A stretch of 64,000 bases of DNA, from positions 24,566-88,565 of the forward strand of contig JANXRV010000118.1 in the NCBI GenBank assembly GCA_025356665.1. Direction: 5' to 3'. The stretch comes from CAITSH01 sp025356665 (GTDB lineage: Bacteria > Pseudomonadota > Gammaproteobacteria > Burkholderiales > SG8-39). Positions 26,329 through 34,723 of this stretch are shown in pieces; position 1 is the stretch's first letter; every line of letters starts with the position of its first letter. The position numbers and the translations under genes are program-made. Under the pieces are notes generated by a model. It ran no database searches and was not told where the DNA came from. It worked only from the letters and a program-made list of their open reading frames with translations.

Positions 26329-27216
26329 ATGAAAATCTGTCACTACAATTCCAATGAAGCCGGTGCCGTCGAAGGTGATCGCGTCCACCCGATAGGCGCG
26401 GCGCTGGTGAAGGCCGGGCTGCTCAGGGTCGGCTACACCATGCTCGAGGTCATCGATGCGCTTGCCAACAATCCAGCCGCGATGCCGTGCGCGCGCGATT
26501 CGCTCATGTCGGGCGATTCACTGCCGCTTGCCGGCGTGAAACTGCTCGCGCCCATCCTCAACCCGTCCTCGCTGTGGGCCGCCGCCGCAAACTACAAGGC
26601 GCACGCCGCCGAGATGCTGACCAAATCCGGCGGGCCGGACCGGGCGGCGCTGTCCAAGGACGATCTCATGGCGGAGTTCTTTCTCAAGCCCGGCTCGTCC
26701 ATCATCGGCCCGGACGACACTGTCATCCTGCCGAAAATCTCGAAGGATGTGGATTTCGAATGCGAGCTGTGCGCGGTGATCGGCAAGCCGGCGCGACGGG
26801 TGAGCGAAGCGAATGCACTCGACCATGTCTTCGGTTACACCATCTGCTGGGACATCAGCCAGCGCGACCCCTGGGGCCGCGACCGGCAGAACACGCGCAA
26901 CATCCGCAAGGGCTTCGACACCTTCACCGCGCTGGGCCCCTGGATCGTCACCCGCGACGAGATCGCCGAACCGCAGGATCTCACCATCGAAGTGGAGCTC
27001 AACGGACGGCCGGCGATGACTGCGCACACCAGTGACATGATCTGCGGCGTGCGCGAGCACATCCGCTTTCTCTCCGATGTGCTGACCTTGCGCCCGGGCG
27101 ACCTCATCACCACCGGCACACCGGCAGGGGTGGGCAAGCTCGCCGCGGGCGACCGCCTTAAGGGCAGCATCACGAATATCGGCGCGATGTCGCTGGCAGT
27201 GGAAGCCGAGGGTTAG
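26329..27216 (+). CDS. Fumarylacetoacetate hydrolase (FAH) family protein
   Basis: 295 residues with the FAH fold: N-terminal cap, LLAPILNPSSLWAAAANYKAHAAEM, metal-binding acids in VDFECELCAVIG and GYTICWDISQRD, and the ending GDLITTGTPAGVG. Members hydrolyse C-C bonds of acylpyruvates (fumarylpyruvate, acylpyruvate) or decarboxylate 2-oxo-hept-3-ene-dioates. With the gentisate genes at 54-56 kb a fumarylpyruvate hydrolase role is possible but not demonstrated. Followed 22 bases later by a Bug receptor gene in the same direction. Confidence 0.85.
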   Translation: MKICHYNSNEAGAVEGDRVHPIGAALVKAGLLRVGYTMLEVIDALANNPAAMPCARDSLMSGDSLPLAGVKLLAPILNPSSLWAAAANYKAHAAEMLTKSGGPDRAALSKDDLMAEFFLKPGSSIIGPDDTVILPKISKDVDFECELCAVIGKPARRVSEANALDHVFGYTICWDISQRDPWGRDRQNTRNIRKGFDTFTALGPWIVTRDEIAEPQDLTIEVELNGRPAMTAHTSDMICGVREHIRFLSDVLTLRPGDLITTGTPAGVGKLAAGDRLKGSITNIGAMSLAVEAEG

Positions 27217-27238
27217 GGGTTAGGAGGGGGAAACCATC

Positions 27239-28225
27239 ATGTTCCGCATTCTTGTGGCGCTGGCCGCCTGTGCGCTAATCACGCCGGCCTGGACGCAGAG
27301 TCCTGCGACGGGTTCGGGTCAGATTTTCCCCTCGCGCGTGGTGAAGCTCGTGGTGCCCACTTCTCCGGGCGGGGCGACCGACGCATTTGCGCGCGCACTC
27401 GCGCCGCGACTCGCCGAGGCCTGGGGGCAGACCGTACTGGTCGAGAACCGCCCCGGGGCCAACCAACTCCTCGGCGCGGACTATGTTTCCAAAGCCGCGC
27501 CCGACGGCCACACGCTGCTGGTGTCGGATGCCTCCTCCTTCGTGATGAATCCGCACCTGTACAAGAACCTTCCCTACGACGGCCTTAAGGGATTCACGCC
27601 GATTACGGTGCTGGTGCGTTTTCCCTGGGTCATCGCCGTTCATCCCGCATTGCCGGCCAAAACTTTCCAGGAATTCGCCGCTTACGCCAAGGCCAACCCG
27701 GGCCGGATTTTCTACGGCTCTTTCGGCCTCGGATCCTCGGGTCATATCAGCGTGGACTACCTGAAAAGCCTCGCCGGCATCGACATCGTGCATGTGCCCT
27801 ACAAGGGCGCGGGACCGGCGGTGACCGACCTGTTGTCGGGCCAGATCCAGATGATGATGGTGACGCCCTTGCTGGTCGACGCGCATGCGCGCGATGGCAG
27901 GCTCAGGCTCATCGCCGCGGCGACGGCACAGCGCATTCCGGGGCTACCCAACCTGCCCACGGTCGCCGAGTCCGGCGTTCCGGGTTACGAGGCTGGCACC
28001 TGGTTTGCGCTGATGGGTCCGCCCGGCATGCCGCGCGAACTTACGGCAAAGATCTACGGTGACACCATGAAAATCCTCAATGACCCGGCATTCCGCGAGC
28101 GCTACATCAGCAGGCAGTGGTTCGAGGTGGTGGGCAATACGCCCGACGAGTTCGCCTCTTACATCCGCGCCGAGTACGAACGCTGGGAGCGGCTGATCCG
28201 GCTCTCCGGCGTCAAGGCGGAGTAG
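27239..28225 (+). CDS. Bug/TctC-type tripartite tricarboxylate receptor
   Basis: 328 residues: signal peptide (LVALAACALITPAWTQ), then the family blocks VVKLVVPTSPGGATDAFAR, VLVENRPGANQLLGADYVSKAAPDG, PYKGAGPAVTDLLSGQIQ and PTVAESGVPGYEAGTW. These periplasmic proteins bind carboxylates, sometimes feeding TctAB, which is absent here. Co-directional with the FAH gene, so likely the same substrate pathway. Confidence 0.9.
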   Translation: MFRILVALAACALITPAWTQSPATGSGQIFPSRVVKLVVPTSPGGATDAFARALAPRLAEAWGQTVLVENRPGANQLLGADYVSKAAPDGHTLLVSDASSFVMNPHLYKNLPYDGLKGFTPITVLVRFPWVIAVHPALPAKTFQEFAAYAKANPGRIFYGSFGLGSSGHISVDYLKSLAGIDIVHVPYKGAGPAVTDLLSGQIQMMMVTPLLVDAHARDGRLRLIAAATAQRIPGLPNLPTVAESGVPGYEAGTWFALMGPPGMPRELTAKIYGDTMKILNDPAFRERYISRQWFEVVGNTPDEFASYIRAEYERWERLIRLSGVKAE

Positions 28226-28251
28226 TGCGCACCTGATCGCGCATTCGCTGT

Positions 28252-28274
28252 AAAGCCCTGCCAGGCGGGGCTTT
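28252..28274. terminator. Hairpin terminator after Bug gene
   Basis: AAAGCCC at 28252-28258 pairs with GGGCTTT at 28268-28274 across a nine-base loop, 27 bases past the stop. There is no long T run after it, so strength is uncertain. Confidence 0.5.
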
Positions 28275-28280
28275 GCGGCC

Positions 28281-28316
28281 GATTTGATTTATTTCCACGG
28301 GGTGCTCGCCCTCAAT
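28281..28316 (+). mobile_element. Short IS91-like transposase fragment
   Basis: About 36 bases matching 24864-24899, reading YFHGVLALN. It has the same internal transposase segment but none of the sequence that follows it near 25 kb. Confidence 0.5.
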
Positions 28317-28349
28317 CAAACCCAGCAAGCCCAACCGATCTAACTCCCC

Positions 28350-29366
28350 ATGCCCTTACGACAAACCACTCGTAACAAGACCGACCAGAGCACGACACTC
28401 ATCACCGGTGCCGGCGTCATTGGCTGCCATACGGCCAGACTTCTGGCTGAAAGGGGCGGGCGTGTGCTGCTGCTTGATTTGAGCCCGGCCCGCGATGCCA
28501 TCAACACGATTGTGAAAGACCCGCTGGTTTCAGTCGTGCAGTGCGACGTAACAGATTTTCATGCGCTGCGTGAACTTGTCTCAACCCGTCAGGTTACGGA
28601 AATTGTTCATACAGCCGCACTGCTTTCAACGGCCATCCGCGAAGACATTTTGGCTGGTGTACGGGTCAACGTCATGGGCGCAACGAATGTGCTTGAAGTG
28701 GCGCGACAACTTGGTGTCGAGCGCGTGGTTCTCGCCAGTTCGTCCATAGTTGGCTATCCGGCCTTCGGGGATTTCAAGGGGGGATTTTTCCCCGAGGATT
28801 TTCCTTTGAAATCGGTTGCGAATCGACCTGGCTCCATTTATGCCGCGACGAAAGTCACAGCGGAGCACCTTGGGCTTTTGTATCGCGATCTATACGGGGT
28901 CAGCACGGTTTCGCTGCGCTACGCTGCAGTCATCAGTGCATGGTCTGGCCCCGGTACTTCGGTGCCCGGACGCGTTCTTTCCACACTGGTGGCGGCCGCA
29001 CAGGCTGGAGAAGCTGCTGTTATTTCAGACCCTTTTATGGTTTGGCTGGGTGGTGATGAATTTATTGATGCTCGTGACTGCGCCTACGCCAATGTCGCTG
29101 CGCTAGATGCCGCCGCCCCGCGGCAGGGCGTCTACAACATTGGAATGGGCAAGTTGTCATCATTCGACGATTTCGTTCGCGCTGTAACGCACCTCTATCC
29201 CGCCTTGCAGGTACGGCTGGGTGTCCAGCCTGCGGGCGGATTCGCAGGCTTTCCACATATCCGGCAGGCACCTTCTGACCTCTCCATGGCGGCAATGGAA
29301 TTGGGTTGGCATCCTGCGTACAGCCTGGATGCGTCGGTGGCACATTTTGCGCCACTCCTAGGATGA
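28350..29366 (+). CDS. NAD-dependent epimerase/dehydratase (extended SDR)
   Basis: 338 residues with the Rossmann motif LITGAGVIGCHTARLL and active-site pattern S (VVLASSSIVGY) and Y-x-x-x-K (YAATKVTAEHLG). Extended SDRs act on sugar nucleotides or similar alcohol groups. Base composition is slightly less GC-rich than the neighbours. Alone between Bug genes; role unknown. Confidence 0.85.
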   Translation: MPLRQTTRNKTDQSTTLITGAGVIGCHTARLLAERGGRVLLLDLSPARDAINTIVKDPLVSVVQCDVTDFHALRELVSTRQVTEIVHTAALLSTAIREDILAGVRVNVMGATNVLEVARQLGVERVVLASSSIVGYPAFGDFKGGFFPEDFPLKSVANRPGSIYAATKVTAEHLGLLYRDLYGVSTVSLRYAAVISAWSGPGTSVPGRVLSTLVAAAQAGEAAVISDPFMVWLGGDEFIDARDCAYANVAALDAAAPRQGVYNIGMGKLSSFDDFVRAVTHLYPALQVRLGVQPAGGFAGFPHIRQAPSDLSMAAMELGWHPAYSLDASVAHFAPLLG

Positions 29367-29515
29367 AGCCAAAGCGCCAATGCCTGTTATTGCGCTGGTC
29401 GATCCGTCGCAACCGTCCAGGTGCACCCCTATCGTGGCAAACGAACGCAGTGGCGGCGGCGCCTGCCGCCGCGCATCTGACCCGGCTGCTTGTGGAGCGT
29501 CTGTATTTTGGCGAA

Positions 29516-30496
29516 TTATTCGATGGCCAGTCCGGCTGACTTGATTACGTCGCGCCACATCGCGTAGTCGGCGCGGATGGAGTCGGAGAACTCCGCGGGC
29601 GTCGTGACAACCGGATCGACGCCGATTTTCGCCAGGCGCTCGAGAAACGCCTGGTCGCGCATTGCTTTGAGCATCTCCTGGGACACGCGCTCCACCACTG
29701 CGGCCGGCGTTGCCGCCGGTGCCAGCAGCCCGTTCCAGGTCAGGGCGCTGAACTTAGGGTACAACTCGGCGATCGCCGGTACGTCAGGCAGTTGGGGATT
29801 GCGCTTTGCCGAGGAGATGCCGAGAAGTTTTAGCTTGCCGCTCCTCGCATGGCCGATGAGTTCGGATGGGCTGCCTGCGTACATCTGCACCTGCCCGCCC
29901 AGCAGATCGGCGAGCGCCGGTGCGCCGCCCTTGTAGGGAACGTGCAGCATTTTTATGCCCGCCTGATTGAGGAATAAGGCGCCGGCAAGATGTGTCAGGC
30001 TGCCGGTTCCCCCGGAGCTGTAGTTGAGCGTATCCGGGCGCGCCCTGACGTAATCGACGAATTCCTTCAGCGTTGCCACCGGCACGTTGTTGCCGACGGC
30101 GATGACAAAGGCGTTGGCCCCGATGTTTGAAATTGGCGCAAAGTCCTTGAGCGGGTCGTAGCCCACCTTTTGAGTCAGCGGTACCGGCCCGAATTGCGAC
30201 AATGCGGCGACGAAAAGCGTGTACCCGTCGGCCGGGGATTTCGCCACATATTCGGCCGCGATTGCGCCTCCGGCGCCGGCGCGATTCTCGACAATGAATT
30301 GTTGCCCAAGGACGCTGGTAAGCCGTTCCGCTGTCAAGCGCGCTATCGCATCAGTATTGCCCCCGGCGGCGTAGGGTACGATGATTTTCACCGGGCGCTG
30401 GGGCCAGGCCTGTGCCAATACGCCGCCGGCCGGTGCCAGCGCGATCGCAATTGCTGCGGTGATTCTCATAGTCGCCGTTATCAGAGGGGTCATCAT
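29516..30496 (-). CDS. Bug/TctC-type receptor
   Basis: 326 residues with a signal peptide (IAIALAPAGGVLAQA) and Bug blocks: VKIIVPYAAGGNTDAIAR, FIVENRAGAGGAIAAEYVAKSPADG, PYKGGAPALADLLGGQVQ. GGAG lies nine bases upstream of ATG 30496. It is the 3' member of a minus-strand row with broken VOC and FAH genes, whose loss may have left it without its pathway. Confidence 0.9.
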   Translation of the reverse strand: MMTPLITATMRITAAIAIALAPAGGVLAQAWPQRPVKIIVPYAAGGNTDAIARLTAERLTSVLGQQFIVENRAGAGGAIAAEYVAKSPADGYTLFVAALSQFGPVPLTQKVGYDPLKDFAPISNIGANAFVIAVGNNVPVATLKEFVDYVRARPDTLNYSSGGTGSLTHLAGALFLNQAGIKMLHVPYKGGAPALADLLGGQVQMYAGSPSELIGHARSGKLKLLGISSAKRNPQLPDVPAIAELYPKFSALTWNGLLAPAATPAAVVERVSQEMLKAMRDQAFLERLAKIGVDPVVTTPAEFSDSIRADYAMWRDVIKSAGLAIE

Positions 30497-30556
30497 TTTG
30501 CTGTCTCCAGAGAGTGCGGAATCGTGTCTGCTGCCGGCAAGGGGTAAAACCGGTCA

Positions 30557-30949
30557 TTACTTTCCGGTCTTTGCCGCGTCCACCGCGGCCGGAGGCGGGA
30601 CGACAAACCGCGTGAAGCGCCACCGGTCGAAGGACTCGATGCTGCGCTCCCACACTGTCGTCGGATAAGTCTCACCGGCCTTGATCGGCCGCATTTCACA
30701 GTAAATTTCGACGTTGTTGCCATCCGGATCCTTGAATACAAGAAAGCAATTCTCGCCCGGGCCGTGTTTGCCGATGCCGCGGACAATCTTGATGCCCCGG
30801 TTCTGTAGCAACTTTACCGCGCGTTCCATTTCGGCGATTTCATCAACGAGATAGGAGAAATGTTCCAAGCCCGGTCGGGTGTATCGCGGCGGATCGTTGA
30901 GGTCGGGGAAGTCAGGCGGGATTTGCGCCAGGGCGAGGTCGTGGTCATC
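30557..30949 (-). pseudogene. VOC protein lacking its N-terminus
   Basis: The frame is open from just after a TAA at 30950-30952. It starts mid-domain (HDLALAQIPPDFPDLN) and continues GLEHFSYLVDEIAEM, FLVFKDPDGNNVEIYCEM, the second half of a glyoxalase-type VOC domain. The first half, with one metal ligand pair, is missing. An internal ATG (30868) exists but would not give a full fold. It meets a truncated FAH gene, so a deletion between them is likely. Confidence 0.75.
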
Positions 30950-30972
30950 TTAGGCCGATCGGAGAAAGACCA

Positions 30973-31344
30973 TCAGAAATACGGCTGAAGTTCCGTGCGC
31001 GCAGCCAGCTTGGTTCCCATTTCTTTCGCGTGCTCTTGGTAGTTCGACGCAGCGGCAAATATCCGCTGCGGTAAATAGGGCGCAAGCAGCCTGGTGCCGG
31101 CGACCGCCTGGATTCTTCCGGATGCCGCCAAAGTTTCCGCGCGCGAGGCGACTTCGCTCAGTGCTGTCGCCGCTGCGGGCCAGTCCTCCATCAGGCCCGG
31201 GATGCCGCGTGAGAGCGCCGGCAGCTCCCGCATGCCCCCGGTCGCACTGGCAGCGTCAAGCGCGTCATAGACGCCGCCAGCCAAAATCAGCACAACGCGC
31301 TCCCCCGACGGTGTGATGTAACGCCCCAATGCATGCCAGCCCAT
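30973..31344 (-). pseudogene. FAH-family gene lacking its C-terminus
   Basis: 123 codons from ATG 31344 (AAGGAGG seven bases upstream): a normal FAH N-terminal cap leading to RLLAPYLPQRIFAAASNYQEHAKEM, then a stop after LQPYF exactly where the catalytic domain should continue (usually FLKPP). All metal-binding residues are absent, so the product cannot be catalytic. Confidence 0.8.
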
Positions 31345-31393
31345 TTACTGCCTCCTTGGGTGAATCCCGCGTAACGTGTGTACGCTGTGCATG

Positions 31394-31409
31394 TTTTGTA
31401 TACGTAAAA
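31394..31409. promoter_or_regulatory. Candidate GntR-type operator
   Basis: TTTTGTATACGTAAAA, centred on the palindrome GTATAC, lies between divergent genes (the broken FAH gene and the dehydrogenase). GTATAC-centred sites are common for FCD-type GntR proteins, and one is encoded at 33102. No experimental support. Confidence 0.35.
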
Positions 31410-31425
31410 TCTCGCGCGTGCCAGA

Positions 31426-32403
31426 ATGCTCATCTTCAAGCATAAAAACCCGGAGGCCCAATTGCCTGCAAAGCCCGATGTATGGGTCGTCATTCCCCTC
31501 AAGGATGCATTCATCAACGAACTGCGCCAGCACTTTAGCGTTCATTATTCGCCCGACGGTCCCGCGTCCGCGGATCTGGATAGCATGTCCGCAGTGCCGT
31601 TGCGCGGTGTCGTTACCAACGGTTCGACCGGCTTCACCGAGAAGCAGATCGACCGTTTTCCCCGGCTTGAAATCATTTGCAGTTTCGGCGCTGGCTACGA
31701 GGGCGTTGATGTTGCCGCCGCCCGCAAACGCGGCATCAACGTCACCAATGCGCCCGGCGTCAACGATGCCAACGTCGCCGACCACGCGCTCGCCTTGATG
31801 CTGGCGCTCGCACGCGGGCTGGTCCAGGCGAACGCCGCCGTGCATGCCGGCAGGTGGAAGTCCAGTCGCGTGGAGCGACCAAGCATCAACGGGAGCGCCC
31901 TTGGCATCATCGGTTTGGGGAACATCGGCATGGGAATCGCCAAGCGGGCTGCGGCATTTGGCATGCAGATCGGCTACCACACGCGGAGCGTGCACGCCGG
32001 GGTTGCCTGGCGCCACTACCCCACAGTTGTCGGTCTTGCCGCAGACAGTGACTACCTTGTGGCGGCGTGTCCGGGGGGCGCCGCAACCCGCAATCTGGTC
32101 AATGCCGCGGTGCTCGAGGCCCTTGGCCCGCAGGGCTGGTTTGTCAACATCGCCAGGGGGAGCGTAGTGGACACGGCTGCGTTGATCGAGGCATTGCAAG
32201 GCGCCAGGATCGCCGGTGCCGGACTCGATGTGGTTGACGGGGAGCCCGAAGTTCCGGCCGCGCTTCTCGCCTGCGAAAGCGTGATCTTCACGCCACATGT
32301 GGCTGGACGCTCCCCGGAGGTTTTGCGGGCGCAACTGGATTCGTTGCTGGCCAATATGGGGGCGCAGTTTTCCGGCAGGCCGGTGCCAACGCCGGTCGGA
32401 TGA
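31426..32403 (+). CDS. D-isomer-specific 2-hydroxyacid dehydrogenase
   Basis: 325 residues with the NAD-binding motif GLGNIGMGIAKRAAAFGM and the catalytic residues R (VNIARGSVVDT), E (VVDGEPEVP) and H (FTPHVAGRS). This family interconverts 2-oxo acids and D-2-hydroxyacids, for example glyoxylate, hydroxypyruvate or phenylpyruvate. Placed among carboxylate receptors and upstream of a GntR regulator. Exact substrate unknown. Confidence 0.9.
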   Translation: MLIFKHKNPEAQLPAKPDVWVVIPLKDAFINELRQHFSVHYSPDGPASADLDSMSAVPLRGVVTNGSTGFTEKQIDRFPRLEIICSFGAGYEGVDVAAARKRGINVTNAPGVNDANVADHALALMLALARGLVQANAAVHAGRWKSSRVERPSINGSALGIIGLGNIGMGIAKRAAAFGMQIGYHTRSVHAGVAWRHYPTVVGLAADSDYLVAACPGGAATRNLVNAAVLEALGPQGWFVNIARGSVVDTAALIEALQGARIAGAGLDVVDGEPEVPAALLACESVIFTPHVAGRSPEVLRAQLDSLLANMGAQFSGRPVPTPVG

Positions 32404-32417
32404 GTGCGGTGCCCGGT

Positions 32418-32915
32418 TCAAAGGCCGCTTCTGTCGGCCTTGAGATTTTCGTTCCTCAGCTTCGGGCCCTGGTCACCAGGGGCGCCGTCCTTGGAGGCGC
32501 CGCCCCATCCGTTGGCGGTAATGTCCATTACAACGCCGTTCGGATCGCGGAACTTGACCTCGTAGAAGATGTTGCCTTTGGCCGGCACTTCGCCCATGTA
32601 CCAGGAGCCCCCAGCTTCCTCGATGCGCTGGCGCGCCGAGGCCATGTCATCGACCCAGAAGCCGAAATGATGAAGGCCGACGAACGCACGACCGCGGTCC
32701 TCTCCGGCGGCCTGGTCGGTTTTGTAGTTGAGCAACGCCAGGTTGATGACGCCGTCAGAAAGGTAGACGCCGCGGGCGAGGCTGGAGTCGGTCTCTCCGA
32801 CTTTTTCCATGCCAAACGCTTTCTGGTAGAACTCGGCCGCCTTCCAGGGGTCTGGAACCGACAGGGCGATGTGTCGCAGTCTTGGTGCTGCGGATTTGGT
32901 CTGATCGGTGCTCAT
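32418..32915 (-). CDS. VOC/glyoxalase-family protein
   Basis: 165 residues from ATG 32915 with AGAGGAG seven bases upstream. One VOC module pair: RHIALSVPDPWKAAEFYQKAFGM and LHHFGFWVDDMASARQ, FRDPNGVVMDI, with H and D/E positions for metal binding. The last 25 residues extend beyond the domain. Convergent with the hydroxyacid dehydrogenase and divergent from the GntR gene. Function (isomerase, lyase or dioxygenase) cannot be told. Confidence 0.8.
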   Translation of the reverse strand: MSTDQTKSAAPRLRHIALSVPDPWKAAEFYQKAFGMEKVGETDSSLARGVYLSDGVINLALLNYKTDQAAGEDRGRAFVGLHHFGFWVDDMASARQRIEEAGGSWYMGEVPAKGNIFYEVKFRDPNGVVMDITANGWGGASKDGAPGDQGPKLRNENLKADRSGL

Positions 32916-32974
32916 CGGACGCTCCTCTGGTTTGGGACAGGGTGGTTGGCAGCGCGGGACCGGGCTGTTCAAGA

Positions 32975-33040
32975 TTATATGCATACATTAATCAAAATTT
33001 GAATGCAATTTGTATTTTATTGTATATTTAATGGGCGGGC
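32975..33040. promoter_or_regulatory. AT-rich divergent promoter of VOC and GntR genes
   Basis: Strongly AT-rich for this genome, with a TATGCATA-centred dyad near 32980 and TTGTAT/TTGTATATTTA stretches. A likely site for the neighbouring FCD-GntR protein to control itself and the VOC gene. Confidence 0.35.
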
Positions 33041-33101
33041 AGAGCGGGGCTGGTGGCGGTAAAATCATCGTTCCCGCTATTGCATAAGCACCGGTAACGC
33101 C

Positions 33102-33758
33102 ATGGCTTCCACCGCCGCACAGAACATCTGCGAAACGCTTGCCGAGGAAATCATCAGCGGCACGCTGGCCCCCGGGCAAAAGCTTGACGAGCAAGCACTC
33201 GCGGCGCGTTTCAAGGTTTCGCGCACGCCGATTCGCGAGGTCCTGCGCGAACTCGCCGCGCGCGGGTTGATCGAGTTACGGCCGCGCCGTGGCGGCATGG
33301 TCACCGATATCGGCGCAGACAAACTCTCGGATATGCTCGAGGCGATGTGTGAGCTGGAAGCGCTTTGCGCAAAGATCAGCGCCCATCGCATGAGTGCAAT
33401 TCAAAAAAAGCGACTGGAGCAACTGCATCTGCGCGCGCTCGATCCTGTCGAGCGGAGTGACACCCGCGCCTATCTCAGGCTCAACAACGAATTCCACGAT
33501 CTGATTTGCGAGGGTACGCAGAACAAAAGTCTTGCTGGCATGGTGGAGAATTTCCGCAACCGGCTAGCGCCGTTTCGCTCCGCGCAAGGCGGGGTGAAGG
33601 GGCGGCTGGGCGTATCGCACGAGGAACATTCGCAGATCCTCGCCGCCATTTTGGCTGACGATGCGGAGGGCGCGTACCGGGCCATGCGCGGCCATACCGC
33701 CAGACTTTCCACCCGTGTCATGGACCTGGTCGGCAAGACACGCGACACCAAAGCCTGA
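33102..33758 (+). CDS. GntR-family regulator, FCD type
   Basis: 218 residues: N-terminal winged helix (AEEIISGTLAPGQKLDEQALAARFKVSRTPIREVLRELAARGLIE), then an all-helical FCD effector domain with expected metal/ligand residues (NNEFHDLICEG, HEEHSQILAAIL, and MRGHTARLS). FCD-GntR proteins sense organic acids and usually repress adjacent catabolic operons. Candidate targets are the VOC gene and perhaps the dehydrogenase and FAH row. Confidence 0.9.
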   Translation: MASTAAQNICETLAEEIISGTLAPGQKLDEQALAARFKVSRTPIREVLRELAARGLIELRPRRGGMVTDIGADKLSDMLEAMCELEALCAKISAHRMSAIQKKRLEQLHLRALDPVERSDTRAYLRLNNEFHDLICEGTQNKSLAGMVENFRNRLAPFRSAQGGVKGRLGVSHEEHSQILAAILADDAEGAYRAMRGHTARLSTRVMDLVGKTRDTKA

Positions 33759-33796
33759 CAAGGATTCTGCCGGGGCGGTGGTTTAGCCGGTTCTCA

Positions 33797-33930
33797 ATCC
33801 ACCGTACTTTGGCTGCGGTCAGTGGGCACCGGGGCTGCCCGGTCTTGCCGCGCGCGGTGTCGCTCTCCCAATGCCCGCACTCGATGCGCGCATGGATAAT
33901 CCTGGTGCGCTTGAGGATTGAGGGCCGATC
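33797..33930 (-). mobile_element. IS30-like transposase fragment
   Basis: The minus-strand frame reads RTRIIHARIECGHWESDTARGKTGQPRC, resembling the start of the IS30-family catalytic core (R-x-x-I-x-x-R, GHWE-x-DT-x-x-GK). The first acidic residue region is present, but the rest of the transposase is gone. Confidence 0.55.
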
Positions 33931-33976
33931 TGAGCGCCGCAGTCCCCTGTTGGACGTTATTATATTGTGAGCCTTG

Positions 33977-34009
33977 GTGCACAGAGGCGGTTTGAATTTC
34001 CTATACACC
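33977..34009 (+). repeat. Conserved IS91-like terminal tail only
   Basis: GGCGGTTTGAATTTCCTATA followed by CACC matches the last 25-30 bases of the decayed IS91-like copies at 2520, 25350 and 50613. No transposase sequence accompanies it here; instead it sits between the IS30-like fragment and an imuA-like fragment. Confidence 0.75.
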
Positions 34010-34012
34010 GGC

Positions 34013-34150
34013 CCGCGCAGGCGCAGTTCGTCTATGCCCTCGTGGGCGGGCAGGATTACGGTGCGTGCGCTTGCCGGCCAGTCGCCGCCGGGGAGTTGTT
34101 CGTCAAGCGCGGCAAAGCCGGCTGGCAAGCCCGGATTGCCAGCCGGCTTA
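34013..34150 (-). pseudogene. imuA: imuA-like gene fragment
   Basis: The minus-strand frame reads GLPAGFAALDEQLPGGDWPA then ILPAHEGIDELRL, closely resembling the N-terminal part of ImuA, a RecA-like partner of the ImuB/DnaE2 mutagenesis cassette (typical: TGFAALDAELPGGGWP...GIGELRL). It stops at the IS91-like tail. No imuB or dnaE2 is present in the window, so this is a broken piece. Confidence 0.55.
34115..34149. repeat. Perfect 14-bp hairpin
   Basis: AAGCCGGCTGGCAA at 34115-34128 and its exact reverse complement at 34136-34149, loop of seven bases. No T tail, and it lies in the imuA-like fragment. Confidence 0.7.
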
Positions 34151-34306
34151 GACAGATGCGCCGAGCCAGACCCGGCTGGTCGGCAAAATGGTGGCAAGGT
34201 AAGTCATGATCCTGCATTGAGGCCGCACAACACCTGAAAAACGCCTTTTTTTAATCGGGAAACCGGCTTGAAACCCGCACCAGTCTTGGCTTTCCAGTCG
34301 ATGCCC
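34151..34306. other. Short intergenic stretch
   Basis: No gene seen. A CCTTTTTTTAA run near 34245-34255 follows the aconitase X genes only at a distance, with no convincing stem. Confidence 0.4.
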
Positions 34307-34723
34307 TCAGCCGATCACGGTCACCGTCCTCGCCGCCGGATCGACTTCGAGCGTGGCGCCGTCGGCGATCGCCGCGGTGATGTCCTCGTCAAAGCCGGCC
34401 AGCATGGGCAGGTTACCGAAGGCCGCGCCCTGCGCTAGGATGGGGTTGACCGAGTTGAACACGATGGCCAGCGGGATCACGCCGCGCGACTGCATTTCGT
34501 GCAGCATCCAGGCGCTGGCGACGCCGCCCTTGGCGGTGTCGAGCACCAGCACCTTGCCGACATAGCTACGGCCCACCAGTTTGTGCGCCGGGCGTGAGAA
34601 CACGCCGGCGATGCGGTCAAGGTCGTAGCGCGCCGAGAATCCGTCGTCGGCGACCATGGCCTCGCCGCGCACGGTACGGCCCATCGCGTGGCGTGCCGTA
34701 AACACTTTTTTTGCCGCGCTCAT
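34307..34723 (-). CDS. Aconitase X small subunit (swivel domain, DUF126)
   Basis: 138 residues from ATG 34723 with GGGAGG five bases upstream. It matches the AcnX swivel domain: GEAMVADDGFSARYDLD, GRSYVGKVLVLDTAKGGVASAWMLHEM and IVFNSVNPILAQGA. It overlaps the large-subunit stop by four bases (ATGA), so the two chains are made together and form one dehydratase. Confidence 0.9.
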   Translation of the reverse strand: MSAAKKVFTARHAMGRTVRGEAMVADDGFSARYDLDRIAGVFSRPAHKLVGRSYVGKVLVLDTAKGGVASAWMLHEMQSRGVIPLAIVFNSVNPILAQGAAFGNLPMLAGFDEDITAAIADGATLEVDPAARTVTVIG

